A stretch of 64,000 bases of DNA from Saccharina japonica (lineage: Eukaryota > Sar > Phaeophyceae > Laminariales > Laminariaceae): contig MEHQ01003929.1 of assembly GCA_008828725.1 (NCBI GenBank), positions 35,134 through 99,133 on the forward strand. The letters are read 5' to 3'. The position numbers were made by a program, and so were the translations under genes. The notes beneath the pieces were generated by a model, which worked only from the letters and a program-made list of their open reading frames with translations, was not told the DNA's origin and ran no database searches. This document shows positions 42,494-51,879 of this stretch, one piece after another. Positions within the stretch are counted from its first letter, which is position 1. The number at the start of each line of letters is the position of its first letter.

Positions 42494-42598
42494 TACTGTA
42501 CTGTTGTATACCATGTTTTCCCTTTTCGCGGGGTCCCTCAACCACGCCCTATTATCACGGGAAAATAACCCGACCCCGATTTCAAGTACAGTGGGGGT

Positions 42599-42767
42599 CC
42601 CCCAATAAGGCAGTCTGGGTAAGGCGGTATCCCGATATAAGGCGGTCAAAATCGCTTGGCCCGACTGGGGAATCGCACTCATAACCTGGAATGAATAAGG
42701 CGGCTTCCCTCTATAAGGCGGTCATATTGCCCTGGTACACCACCGCCTTATTGGGGGACCCCTGCTG
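42599..42767. mobile_element. R, mariner/pogo-like MITE with TA duplication
   Basis: Left CAGTGGGGGTCCCCCAATAA then GGC, right GCC then TTATTGGGGGACCCCTGCTG: inverted with three mismatches. Flanking TA lies at 42597-42598 and 42768-42769. CAGT-like ends with TA duplications are usual for Tc1/mariner/pogo elements. The interior repeats ATAAGGCGGTC. Confidence 0.8.
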
Positions 42768-42967
42768 TATTTAGAGCTTGTACCGGGACTGAACCGTATC
42801 CAGCCCTAATTCCGAATAAGCACGAGTAACATCCCCACTGAACTGAGTGTAGTTTGCACCTCTGTAAATACCCGAAATACGTACGATACGTGTTTGCTGT
42901 TTTGACGATGTTGCTTCGTACCCTTTTTGTTGGCAAGTCTATAATCAGACGGGACAGAAAACGCCAG

Positions 42968-43053
42968 CCATCTACCAATCATATCGTTTTATTAACGGGA
43001 GCCACGACAGCCATCTACCAATCAAATCGCTTTATTAACGGGAGCCACGCGAA
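42968..43053 (+). repeat. 43-bp tandem duplication
   Basis: CCATCTACCAATCATATCGT and CCATCTACCAATCAAATCGC begin at 42968 and 43011, each followed by TTATTAACGGGAGCCACG. Two copies, nearly identical. Confidence 0.85.
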
Positions 43054-43289
43054 ATCACGCCGCACACAGGAAGCCCACAGCACGCAAACACCGCATCACT
43101 CACGCGACAGCCATGCGACGATTGACCTTCGATCTCGACAAATACCCATCCCACGATTAACCCACTTCGTACCGGGCATGACCAGTGAATCTACATAACG
43201 ATCTCGAAGGTATCATTGCGACCCGTAGTCTAGGAGGCGAGAGCTTGCCTGCCGCGTCCTATGGTCTTCGTCTGAACCTTCAAAAAGCT

Positions 43290-43750
43290 CTGTTTTTGGC
43301 CATCGGAGAGGAATCGAGAGTTTTTTCGTCTGTTTCCAGCACATTGGCTGCCAAAATCATTTGTATCAGACGCCTGGCCGGCGCCCGCCACATACCATCC
43401 ACCGAGAGGGGAGCACTGTAACACTAGCGTGGGTCGGAGCCTCTAAACAGCGCGATCCGTTCAAATTTCATGACGCAGTCGCTGTGTTTGTCGATCGATG
43501 TCAAACATGAAAAACGGTATTTTTCTTGCGCAACCGCGAGTGATCAAGATTTTTCATCGTCTGTTTTCTACACACCAGCGGCCGAATGTTTTTTTACCAG
43601 ACGCCTGACCGGCCCACGCCACGTATCACCGACCAAGGTATGAGCACTGTAAAGACTAGAATGGGTCGGAGCCATTAACCAGCGTGATCCGTTCAGAGCT
43701 CATGACGGGGTCGTTGGATTTGTCGATCGATGTCTACCGAGGATTCTCAT
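43290..43750 (+). repeat. U, diverged 232-bp tandem duplication
   Basis: GGGTCGGAGC starts at 43431 and 43663. Other matched blocks are TCGTCTGTTTCCAGCACATT/TCGTCTGTTTTCTACACACC, CAGACGCCTGGCCGG/CAGACGCCTGACCGG and GCGTGATCCGTTCAGAGCTC/GCGCGATCCGTTCAAATTTC. Two units, no recognised protein. Confidence 0.7.
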
Positions 43751-43875
43751 AAAAGAGCTGTCTCCTGAACCTGCCAGAACAGGAGTTTCATGATGAGTAT
43801 TGCGCCGGCTTCGCCCGCGTAATTAAAGTCCCCGTGAGCTGTCCCGTAGCATTAAAAATTTTCAGCCAACGGCAC

Positions 43876-44165
43876 CCAGACCCGTACCAGACCAGTATTT
43901 ATAGTTCGGGCCCCGGCGCGCGTTTATTGGCGCCCGCCTTCCATAACACGGGCTGCAACGGAATCCTCTCGCAGGGGGCCCCGGTCGGCCCCCAGGGGGC
44001 CCCCGGAGGGCCCCCGCAGGGGACCCTTGTCCGTACCAGGCCAGTATTAAGTGTTCGGGCTCCGGCACGTGCTGACTGGCGTCCGCCTTCCACAACACGC
44101 GCTGCAACCGCGTTTCGGCACCTCGCTGGGCCCCCCGGAGGGCCCCCGGAGGGCCCCCAAGTTTG
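43876..44165 (+). repeat. GC-rich tandem duplication with GGGCCC blocks
   Basis: Two units of about 155 bp: CCCGTACCAGACCAGTATTT (43881) and TCCGTACCAGGCCAGTATTA (44030), each followed by GGCGCCCGCCTTCCATAACA-like sequence and a run of GGGGGCCCCC palindromes (43975-44025, 44128-44158). The 117-codon Gly/Pro-rich frame is produced by the GC palindromes and is not taken as a gene. Confidence 0.75.
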
Positions 44166-44645
44166 CGATATATCGTATACCTGAGTGGATTTGCGCGTAA
44201 TTTTTTCTTGTGGTACTCCTAAACGCATTTCGTATGCTACCTCGCAAAGGACGCTGCAACAGCAGTGTGCAGTGTGGAGAGGTGATGGATACCAATGCGT
44301 AACAAAAGGAAAATTAAGAGGCTCCTCGATTGCCAGTTTTTTTGTTGTTTTTTAGCCCCCGGTCACCCCGGTGGAAGCGGTACCGGCAACACTTTTTTTC
44401 CCACCACCGGGGCAATACCAAGAAATTGGGGCTGGGCACCGGCTGACAAAGTCAGTACTGGTACGAAGTAGTTATCATACTGTCGTCACAATCAAGCAGT
44501 ATAGTGGGTTGCAGCAGTATACTGGATTTCCTCTCGCCTCTCCTCCCAAACCGGGTTTCGTGGGTTTCCGTCTTGTAATATGGCATGTGTATTGTACGTA
44601 CGTAAGATGACAGCTACTGACGAATACACTGGCCAGGTACAGCAG

Positions 44646-44702
44646 TAGATTACTACTGCCAGTAGATTATTACTGCCAGTAGATCACTACTGCCAGTACA
44701 TG
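44646..44702 (+). repeat. 18-bp tandem repeat
   Basis: Three to four units of TAGATTACTACTGCCAG. Weaker related CTGGCAG/GCCAGTGC motifs follow to 44865. Confidence 0.8.
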
Positions 44703-44969
44703 CTGTGTCAGCTGTGCCAGTGCCCAGACCTATTAAGTATGGTATATTTGTACCATTATGCTTTACCACTACTGGCAGCACATGCTGTTCCAGTTCCTAG
44801 CACTACTAAATACCAGATATTATATGGTATATGTGTACCATATTATACTTTACCATTTCTGGCCGGAAACATACTACCGTTTGGACTCTGATCAATACTA
44901 AACAATGAGTATATTTCCGGCGCGAAGGTTATAATATTTTCGGAGATTTACACGGTTTGGCTCCTGGGC

Positions 44970-45252
44970 CGCAAATACGTCAGGAGACAGCACTGCCGCC
45001 CCTTTTGACCGACAGCAATTTTGACTTTGCCTTGACATGCCTCGACCGACACCAAAAATACTACTACGAGGGATCCTATTTAAAAGGGGACCAAATATTG
45101 TCAGTAAAAACAGGTGAATATATAGGTTTTTGTGTCTACCGTTGGTCCTGTTTACGATGGTCCCCCGCAATGGGTTCTAGTGTGGAATGCTCGGCCCTGT
45201 ACCCTAATGGACAGCGCACGCTTTGCCTTGCTTGGCATGTCTTCTGACATTT
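44970..45252 (-). mobile_element. L element carrying a nested F
   Basis: Minus-oriented L core (TTTGCCTTGACATGCCTCGA, CCGACACCAAAAATACTACT) is interrupted by F at 45066-45172 and resumes with TTCTAGTGTGGAATGCTCGG and CCTTGCTTGGCATGTCTTCT. L is the older element. Confidence 0.7.
45066..45172. mobile_element. F foldback element, nested in L
   Basis: GACCAAATATTGTCAGTAAA, AACAGGTGAATATATAGGTT and GTCCTGTTTACGATGGTCCC match the F consensus. The termini are partly decayed. Confidence 0.7.
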
Positions 45253-45499
45253 TTTTCCTCGCAGCGGGAGGAATCGTGCGGGGATAAGGCTGGAACCAGC
45301 GGGAGAATTCTCTTGGACACCATACTGGGTTAATCCTCGGGACATTGCGATTTTGCCGGCCTTATCTCCTCTTTTTTCCTTGATCAACATACGATAAGGA
45401 ATTTTCCTAGCAATTTTTACCTTTATAATAAAATCATATTTTTCTTGAACCGGAATGGGTATTGTATGGTTTGAAGTTTAGCCGCGCCGAGCCATTTTG

Positions 45500-45587
45500 A
45501 CCTCCCATTCACAACTGAAAACAATGTCCCACACTAATTCCAAGTAGTTTTGTCCCCAAATTCGTTGGACCAGTTCTTAAGGGGTTA
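45500..45587. mobile_element. K2 foldback element
   Basis: ACCTCCCATTCACAACTGAA on the left, TGGACCAGTTCTTAAGGGGT on the right, interior AATTCCAAGTAGTTTTGTCC. Confidence 0.75.
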
Positions 45588-45988
45588 AAATCATAATGAT
45601 ACTGAACCAATCAATGTATAGCTCTGAAACCGTGACGCGAAGGTTTTACGTAGTACCAATTTAAATCGCGAGTTGATAATAACGCCATCAACACAAACTA
45701 GACAGGATTGAACAGGGCGATTGCCCGTCGAATGTGTTTTGCTGACGATATTTTTCCCGCCCCTCCCTTCCTGACGTCAGTCGGATCGAATTTCCGTACA
45801 AGGCGTGTTTAGCTATCAGAGGGCGCAATCGTTTTGTCGGCGCTCGACTTTTCCATAGCGGCAAGCACACACCAATACCAGAAAAATCTGGTGGAGAGCC
45901 TTCCGATTATAGGAATGACGCGTGCTACGATATATAGAGGTAGGCACTTTGTGGCTGACAATTTTTTTCTGACTGACGAGATTCTTTA

Positions 45989-46204
45989 GGGCCCATATTA
46001 ACGAGTATAAAATAAATTCAATTTGGAAAAATTAAAATTAATATTCGCTCTTCATTGGTCAACACACGCACTAGCACCAAAGATTAGGATCTTGGGGTAT
46101 GATCTTGGGTGGTGGTGCGTGCGGGTTCTGACCAATGAAAAGCGGATTTGATTCATTTTATTGTTTTCCAAATTGATTTTTTTTTTCTTCGTTAAAACGG
46201 GCCC
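45989..46204. mobile_element. MITE C, copy 5, with TTA duplication
   Basis: TTA at 45986-45988 and 46205-46207. Ends are GGGCCCATATTAACGA and TTCGTTAAAACGGGCCC. The hairpin arms are partly degraded on the right (GGTGGTGCGTGCGGGTTCTG). Confidence 0.9.
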
Positions 46205-46337
46205 TTATAGCCCAAGATAGTCGGAAATTAATTATTGTGCCGTAATAGTTTTCGCTGAGTACTTGAGGCCGTGGGGATTTTTCGTCGGGCAGCACTTTTG
46301 AGTTTTCCTCCAGAACAAGTGTGTTTGGGTGAGGTAA

Positions 46338-46547
46338 GGGCCCATATTAACGAGTATAAAATAAATTCAATTTGGAAAAAATCAAATTCAAATTCGCTTT
46401 TCAGTTGTCAACACACGCACCAGCACCGAAGATTAGGATCTTGGGGTATAATCTTGGGTGGCGCGTGCGGGTTCTGACCAATGAAAAGCGGATTTGATTT
46501 TTTTTTTTTCCAAATTGATATTTTTTTTTCTTCGTTAAAACGGGCCC
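46338..46547. mobile_element. MITE C, copy 6, with TAA duplication
   Basis: TAA at 46335-46337 and 46548-46550. Same ends as copy 5 and the same right-arm variant GCGTGCGGGTTCTGACCAAT, so copies 5 and 6 are sister copies. Confidence 0.9.
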
Positions 46548-46616
46548 TAAACAGCTCCTCAAGGGTAAAAAAACCCAGAAAGAAAATGGGGCACCTCTAC
46601 CGTATATACCCACTCA

Positions 46617-46672
46617 GCTTGCAAAAATCAGTTTCGAAAAAATCCTTGATCTCACAGCTAGCTGTGTTTTTT
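46617..46672 (-). repeat. H short dispersed repeat
   Basis: GCAAAAATCAGTTTCGAAAA, AATCCTTGATCTCACAGCTA and a T run: the inverse of the copy at 33846-33900. Confidence 0.55.
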
Positions 46673-46772
46673 TTTTTTTTTCAATATATACCTGGTATAC
46701 ATTATGTGGTCACCCCGGAGTTCAAGTGGTTAACCTCGAATACACCTCTTTTGATAGCTTATGAGGCCCGCA

Positions 46773-47377
46773 TTAACCCTTTTAGGACTGCAGTCCCATT
46801 TTGGGGACAAAGCACTCTAATTCTAAGTAATTTGTCCCCAAAACGGGACTCCAGTCCTAGAAGGGTTAAGGAAACGGGACTCCAGTTCTAAAAGGGGTTA
46901 ACCTTTTAGAACTGCAGTCCCGTTTTGGGGACAAACCACTCTAATTCCAAGTAATTTATACCCAAAACGGGACTCCAGTTCTAAAAGGGTTAACCCTTTT
47001 AAGACTGCAGACCCGTTTTGGGGACAAACCACTCTAATACCCTTTTAGAACTGCAGTCCCGTTTTGGGGATAAACCACTCTAATTCTAAGTAATTTATCC
47101 CCAAAACGGGACTCCAGTTCTAAAAGGGTTATAACCCTTTTAGGACTGCAGACCCGTTTTGGGGACAAACCACTCTAATTCTAAGTATTTTATCCCCAAA
47201 ACGGGACTCCAGTTCTAAAAGGGTNAAGTATGAAATGAAACTTTCTACNACACGAGAATGAGATTCCGACGATTTTGGATTAACCCTTTTAGAACTGCAG
47301 TCCCGTTTTGGGGACAAACCACTCTAATTCTAAGTAATTTGTCCCCAAAACGGGACTCCAGTCCTGTAAGGGTTAAG
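46773..47377. repeat. Cluster of K palindromic elements, with unresolved bases
   Basis: Five to six K units in tandem (TTAACCCTTTTAGAACTGCA, GTCCCGTTTTGGGGACAAAC, CACTCTAATTCTAAGTAATT, then the inverse CCCCAAAACGGGACTCCAGT), some complete, some truncated. Bases 47225 and 47249 are N, so the assembly was uncertain here. A 60-bp unrelated spacer lies at about 47225-47280. Confidence 0.85.
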
Positions 47378-47390
47378 GGGTTATAACAGT

Positions 47391-47479
47391 TAACCCATTC
47401 AGAACTGGAAAAAAATTATCCCACTCTAATTCCGAGTAGTTTGTCCCCAAAAACGTTGGACCGGTTTTTAAGGGATTAA
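47391..47479. mobile_element. K2 foldback element
   Basis: TAACCCATTCAGAACTGGAA on the left, GGACCGGTTTTTAAGGGATT on the right, interior TTCCGAGTAGTTTGTCCCCA. It lies directly beside the K cluster. Confidence 0.7.
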
Positions 47480-48075
47480 CATCCTTACCGTTATCGAGAA
47501 AACGAATACGATCGCACCTCTGCGTCAACCCAACTCTCTGTACTGCTGTGTACTGTATTTGTTGGTTTGCTCTTCGATGTTGAGTGTTCATATGTATTGG
47601 GAGTAGGCCAGACGGACGACAGATCCGGCACTGCGTCTTGCCGCGAAGCTCCGTGCCGGTGTGCCAGCACACTAAAAGACAAATAATGCTCCCGTTTTTT
47701 TTAGTGAAGGGCTTCGTTATATAGTTTAAAAAAAAACAACTGTAAGATCGAGGATTTCGTCGAAACTCATCTTTGCTAGCTGGAGTGTAATACTTCGATG
47801 GCGCGTACTTAAGGGTTTTCTATGTCCTCATACAGGATGTACATCCCGTATGAGGGGGGCACACTCTGAGGCTGTAGAATATATAGGTATAGCGGCAAGG
47901 GCGTAAAAAAGAGAGAGAAAACGACACCACACTTGCAGGAAGGTCAAGAATGAAAAACAAACCGGATCGCTGTGATCACAGGACGAAATGAGCGAAAACC
48001 ATTTTTTTTTTTCGTTTTTTGTTCCCTTTTTTAACTTGGTTTTAGAGACCCCCCCTATTTTTTTTTCGCTGGTGC
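47480..48075. other. Intergenic with an H repeat
   Basis: An H copy lies at 47725-47785 (AACTGTAAGATCGAGGATTT, CGTCGAAACTCATCTTTGC). A small hairpin, CCTCATACAGGATGTACATC with CCGTATGAGG, lies at 47828-47857. Otherwise unrecognised. Confidence 0.5.
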
Positions 48076-48098
48076 GGGGGGGGGGGGGGGGGGGGGGG

Positions 48099-48620
48099 TG
48101 TACTCATGTCGTGCACGGCCGTAGTCATATAACCATAGACCCTCGCATCCCTACAATGCCGGGACGGAGCACGTTGGGTTTTCACCAACCAGGCAGACAT
48201 TGCTTGCACCAAGCGCGAAGCGCCGTGGGGTATTGGGCGAGTCGCATGGAGGGTGAGCTGCATCCTGCTAAGAACCGCCTCTGAGGCGGACTTGCATATG
48301 GACGACAGCTTCAATGAGTTAATTTAATTTCTGGTGTGGCCACTTCCGGAGACAGCAATGGGTTTTACTATGTAACTGCCTCGCGGATGCCTTACCATAT
48401 TAACACTACAGTACGTGATACGACCATTCCCCTTGTGCGGAGCAAAGGTTTTCCACCCCGCACAAATGATCTACTCGACCGCCAGCTTTGGTGACCGCCA
48501 AAAACAAAAACAAACAAAAAACGGCACCCTGGTTGTCTAGCTCACGCAGCGAGTGGCGTGTTTTACAGCGTCGTTGCCAACCGACGCCAACCCAACCTAT
48601 AAATATATCATATATTTATA
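48099..48620 (+). mobile_element. D element, full length, between G tracts
   Basis: 522 bp from TGTACTCATGTCGTGCACGG to AAATATATCATATATTTATA, flanked by a 23-G tract (48076-48098) on the left and an 11-G tract (48621-48631) on the right. The interior has AAGAACCGCCTCTGAGGCGG (hairpin), GGTGTGGCCACTTCCGGAGA and CACCCTGGTTGTCTAGCTCA. No inverted termini and no long frame. The G tracts are either the insertion target or part of the element. Confidence 0.85.
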
Positions 48621-48631
48621 GGGGGGGGGGG

Positions 48632-49006
48632 ACTAAAAATATAATCCCCGGGTGGCCCATGCACTACCTGAAGCACAAGTATGAGATTCGTTCAGACCTT
48701 CTTACTGTAATGTTTAATCATTTTCACTCAACGGCCCGGTTCTTCCCTCCAATATAGGGGGGGGGGTAGTGGGGTACCTGGGATTCAGATCCGCGCATAC
48801 CCTTGATAGCGGGCGTAATTAGTTCACTTTTTTATAACGAGGATATTTTTTTTTCTCGTCACCTTTTTAATGATGAGTTTTTTTTCCTGAATGAAAAAAA
48901 ACTCCGTCTCCTACATACGATATATAAAAGTCGGGCGCGGAGGTGGCTACACGCGAGAGTTATTCCGGAAAAAAAACGAGCCCTGCCCCGAGTTTTTTTT
49001 TCATCT
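48632..49006. other. Intergenic, nothing recognised
   Basis: Contains a G run (48758-48766) and T runs. No shared repeats or plausible frame. Confidence 0.4.
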
Positions 49007-49100
49007 TGACCCATTCAGAACTGAAAAAAGTGTCCCACACTAATTCCATGTACGTCGTAGTTTGTCCCCAAATTTGTGGGACCAGTTCTTAAGGGGTCAA
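49007..49100. mobile_element. K2 foldback element
   Basis: TTGACCCATTCAGAACTGAA on the left, ACCAGTTCTTAAGGGGTCAA on the right, with a short extra GTACGTC in the interior. Confidence 0.75.
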
Positions 49101-49256
49101 GACATTGTTGTTTTTTTTCAATCTGAGAAATTCTTTTTACGTACCATGGTATACGAGTATGCGTTTGTGTTTGTGTGTTCTTGTTCTCTGACTCGACGAA
49201 ACCAGCACCCCAGAGAGTTTGTCTTACCTACGATAGTCCCAGGGAGAGGGTGGGCT

Positions 49257-49325
49257 GAGTTTTTTTTTGTTCCATTTCTCCTATCCCATTTATTGTCTTC
49301 GCCCTTCTTTTTTATCTCCTTCATA
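49257..49325 (-). mobile_element. SINE A, 3' fragment
   Basis: TTCTCCTATCCCATTTATTG and TCTTCGCCCTTC, in minus orientation, only the tail-proximal about 60 bp. It lies 25 bp from J3. Confidence 0.7.
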
Positions 49326-49350
49326 CATATGATATTATATGTATTATCAA

Positions 49351-49977
49351 GGGCAGCGGCCAAAAACAGGTACACCGGGTCCGTTCGGGGCCAGAAACAG
49401 GTACATACTAAAATCAAGTTTTAAACGCACCCCACGAACCTGCCGTTCCTTGCAGCGCGAAGTAGAGTTTTTTCATGTTCTTCGTGCTCGCCCGGTGGCT
49501 ACGTATACGAGTAGCTGCTATGAACAGTGCGAGGAACGAACGCCTGCTGCTGTATTCTCCCTTCTCAGCTTGCGACACCCCTGCTATTCCAAGTCAACCA
49601 CAATCCCGAAGCGGAGCCTTGTATCTCGTCTTATTTCGGCGTAGGTGTGCAGGCAGATATGTGTGTCGCTCGAGTGGCGTGTGGTGCGAGGTGCGAAGGG
49701 AGGAGGGGGTCTCCGCGTACGTCGACATTTGTTTAGGGGGCATAGGGTGGAACTATGAAGGGCCTCTGATTGGCTTAAAAACGACAAAAAAAACCCGTGA
49801 AAGTCAAGCAGAGTAGACAAAATCAGGTATATACCTGGCTTTTCAAGAGGCAAAAACAGGTACAACGAGTTTTGGACCAATGGCAGGGCACGTGGAGTGC
49901 GTTATTGACTTGATTTTAAGTATGTACCTGTTTTCGGCCGCAAACGGACCAGGTATACCTGTTTTTGGCCGCTGCCC
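49351..49977 (+). mobile_element. J3, MULE-like element
   Basis: 627 bp, same orientation as J1: GGGCAGCGGCCAAAAACAGG at the left, TTTTTGGCCGCTGCCC at the right. Flanks TATTATCAA (49342-49350) and TATGATTAA (49978-49986) agree at 7 of 9 positions, a decayed duplication. The interior aligns with J1 throughout. Confidence 0.85.
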
Positions 49978-49989
49978 TATGATTAATAA

Positions 49990-50770
49990 GGGCAATAAAC
50001 AAAAAAAGGGTACACCCGCGCCGTTTTGAGTCAAAAACGGGTACCGCATGGAATCGAGTCAAACACCACATCCCACGCCAAAGTCACATCTTGCCCGTTT
50101 CTGAGGGGTAGTGATAACCAGGCACACTTGTCGGCGCCTAACTATACACTTAGACGTGTCCGGATGATGTTTGGAGGGTTCAGGTCCGGGTGGGGTCGGG
50201 AGCAGGGTCAGGGGTCATGGGTGTTTAGACGCAGAGGGTTCCGGCGGCAAGCATGTGTGTTTTACTTGGTCTCAGGGTGTACCTGAAATACACCACATAC
50301 GTACAGCAGCAATCGTATTACAGTAAAAATACATCAGTCATATGTATCATACGTATGTTGATACTGCTGTGCACACATACAACAGTATATTAGGTGGATG
50401 GTCGTTTATATGACTCTGAAGACGTAGGTACTACGTACCCAGGTGCGTAGAATGGTTGAATAGAGTCTAAGTGGATTGTGAAAAATGAACAAGCTTGAAA
50501 GAAAATGAAACAAGGAAAGAGCGGTCGCAGACGCAGTGGAGAGCGAGGCACACTGTAGGCAAGTGGTTAACAAAAATAAATAACCAAAACGGTTGAAAGC
50601 CAAGCATAATAGACATTTACAGTTGTACCCGGCACAATTTCTCTTAAAAATGGATACAAATCGTTTTTGGCCAATCGCGTGGCTCGCTGGGCGTGTTTTT
50701 TACTTGATTCCAGGATGTACCCGTTTTTGAGTGAAAACCGACCGGGTATACCCGTTTTTGGTTATTGCCC
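49990..50770 (+). mobile_element. J-prime, diverged MULE-like element
   Basis: 781 bp. Ends are GGGCAATAAACAAAAAAAGG and, inverted, CCGTTTTTGGTTATTGCCC, with subterminal CAAAAACGGGTACC motifs analogous to CAAAAACAGGTACA of J. Flanks GATTAATAA (49981-49989) and TATTAATAA (50771-50779) match at 8 of 9. No transposase. It abuts J3, and the two flanking duplications overlap. Confidence 0.8.
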
Positions 50771-50784
50771 TATTAATAATAATC

Positions 50785-50925
50785 GTCACTCAAAATCCGT
50801 TTTCACAAAGTGGGATCTTCTCTTCCTCCGCTCCACTACAACGGTTGGTGGCTTGCATTTTTATCTGGAGAAGGCTTCGGCCCTTTCTTCCCTCGTCGAC
50901 TGGCATCGAAGATCGAAGTCGAATG
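50785..50925 (-). mobile_element. SINE A, decayed fragment
   Basis: TTTTCACAAAGTGGGATCTT, CTTGCATTTTTATCTGGAGA and TTTCTTCCCTCGTCGACTGG are SINE body segments, with both ends lost. It lies 15 bp from J-prime. Confidence 0.65.
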
Positions 50926-51021
50926 GACTATTTGCAGTTACAGCAATGGTACAGGCACCAAAACTTCACATGCGTCCCTGTGGGGGTGTCGTTGGTCGTG
51001 GGCCATACTATTTTTGGAGAT

Positions 51022-51270
51022 GTCGTTCTGAGCAAAGGTTTTTATTGATAAGAGACATGTCAAGCAAGGCAAAACGTGCGCTGTCAAGAGATGTACGTAC
51101 GTAGATAAGAGACATGTCAGGCAAGGCAGAACGGGCGCTGTCAAGGGGTGTAGGGCCGAGTGCTTCACACTAAAACCTGAGTGGCTTAATGGTGTCTTAG
51201 TCAAGGCATGTCAAGGCAAGGCGAACGTTGCTGCCTGTCAAGGGGTGATATTGTTGTCTCCTAAACATAT
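51022..51270 (+). mobile_element. L element with internal partial duplication
   Basis: GATAAGAGACATGTCAAGCA then AGGCAAAACGTGCGCTGTCA occurs twice (51047 and 51101), followed by GGGGTGTAGGGCCGAGTGCT, CACACTAAAACCTGAGT and TGTCTCCTAAACATATTTGG. Confidence 0.7.
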
Positions 51271-51439
51271 TTGGTTGTTGGGTCTCGGGGGTCAGATTAA
51301 TACTCGTACTTTCGTACGCACGACTTTCTGCCTATCGTATGATATAGACGGACGATTACGATGGGCACGCATCGCACTACCTGTCTACAACGTAGTTCTC
51401 CGCGTAATAACGTTTGTGACCTCAGATCTCGTGCCTCTA

Positions 51440-51530
51440 GGATGTAGAATTAGCACGGACACTGGTTGTGCTGGATGTCGGCGACGTATTCAGGAAGAAC
51501 GGTTCCATGCGGAGAGCACACACACGACAC
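51440..51530 (-). repeat. G repeat fragment
   Basis: TTAGCACGGACACTGGTTGT, GCTGGATGTCGGCGACG and AAGAACGGTTCCATGCGGAG: diverged minus-strand G 5' half. Confidence 0.6.
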
Positions 51531-51746
51531 ACGCACATATCGACCACGTTTTGCCCTCCTCTACCTGTGACTCCCGTGTTCTCCGTTCCGTTGCACCTGA
51601 TGGTTTGCTGGCGTGTGTGGTATGCTGTGCTTGTCGCATCCGGGACGATGGACAGGGCATTGCGTTGTCTACTGTCCCTGTACGGCATTGTAATATGTCT
51701 CTTGTGTCGTGGCTGTTTGGCCACAGAGCTTTTATCTCTCTCACGT

Positions 51747-51831
51747 ATACCACTCTGTTCCGAAATATAAGCACCTTTTGTACATTATCATTAAATGAAA
51801 ACGGTGTTTATATTTCGGGACAGAGTGGTGT
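51747..51831. mobile_element. I foldback element
   Basis: ACCACTCTGTTCCGAAATAT at the left and ATATTTCGGGACAGAGTGGT at the right are inverted with one mismatch. Length about 83 bp. It lies inside the 317-codon frame 51245-52198. Confidence 0.85.
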
Positions 51832-51879
51832 AAAACACGCTTGGATCTCTCTGTGGCAGGATTCAGAATCAGCACCGAA

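Larger units (their letters stand above)
45917..46606 (+). mobile_element. E element carrying two nested C MITEs
   Basis: The left terminus GACGCGTGCTACGATATATA and right GGCACCTCTACCGTATATAC enclose E interior sequence (TTGAGGCCGTGGGGATTTTT, TTTCCTCCAGAACAAGTGTG, CAGCTCCTCAAG). It is broken by C copies at 45989-46204 and 46338-46547. This is the same arrangement as the 12218-13013 E but with different insertion points. Confidence 0.75.

Noticed and set aside
43834-44184. Collagen-like 116-codon frame (GPQGAPGGPPQG)
   Set aside because: It is generated by reading GGGGGCCCCC palindromes in a tandem duplication. The opposite strand is equally open.
46773-47377. CRISPR-like array
   Set aside because: Regular repeats are palindromic eukaryotic foldback elements lying head to tail. 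There are no unique spacers of constant length and no cas genes.
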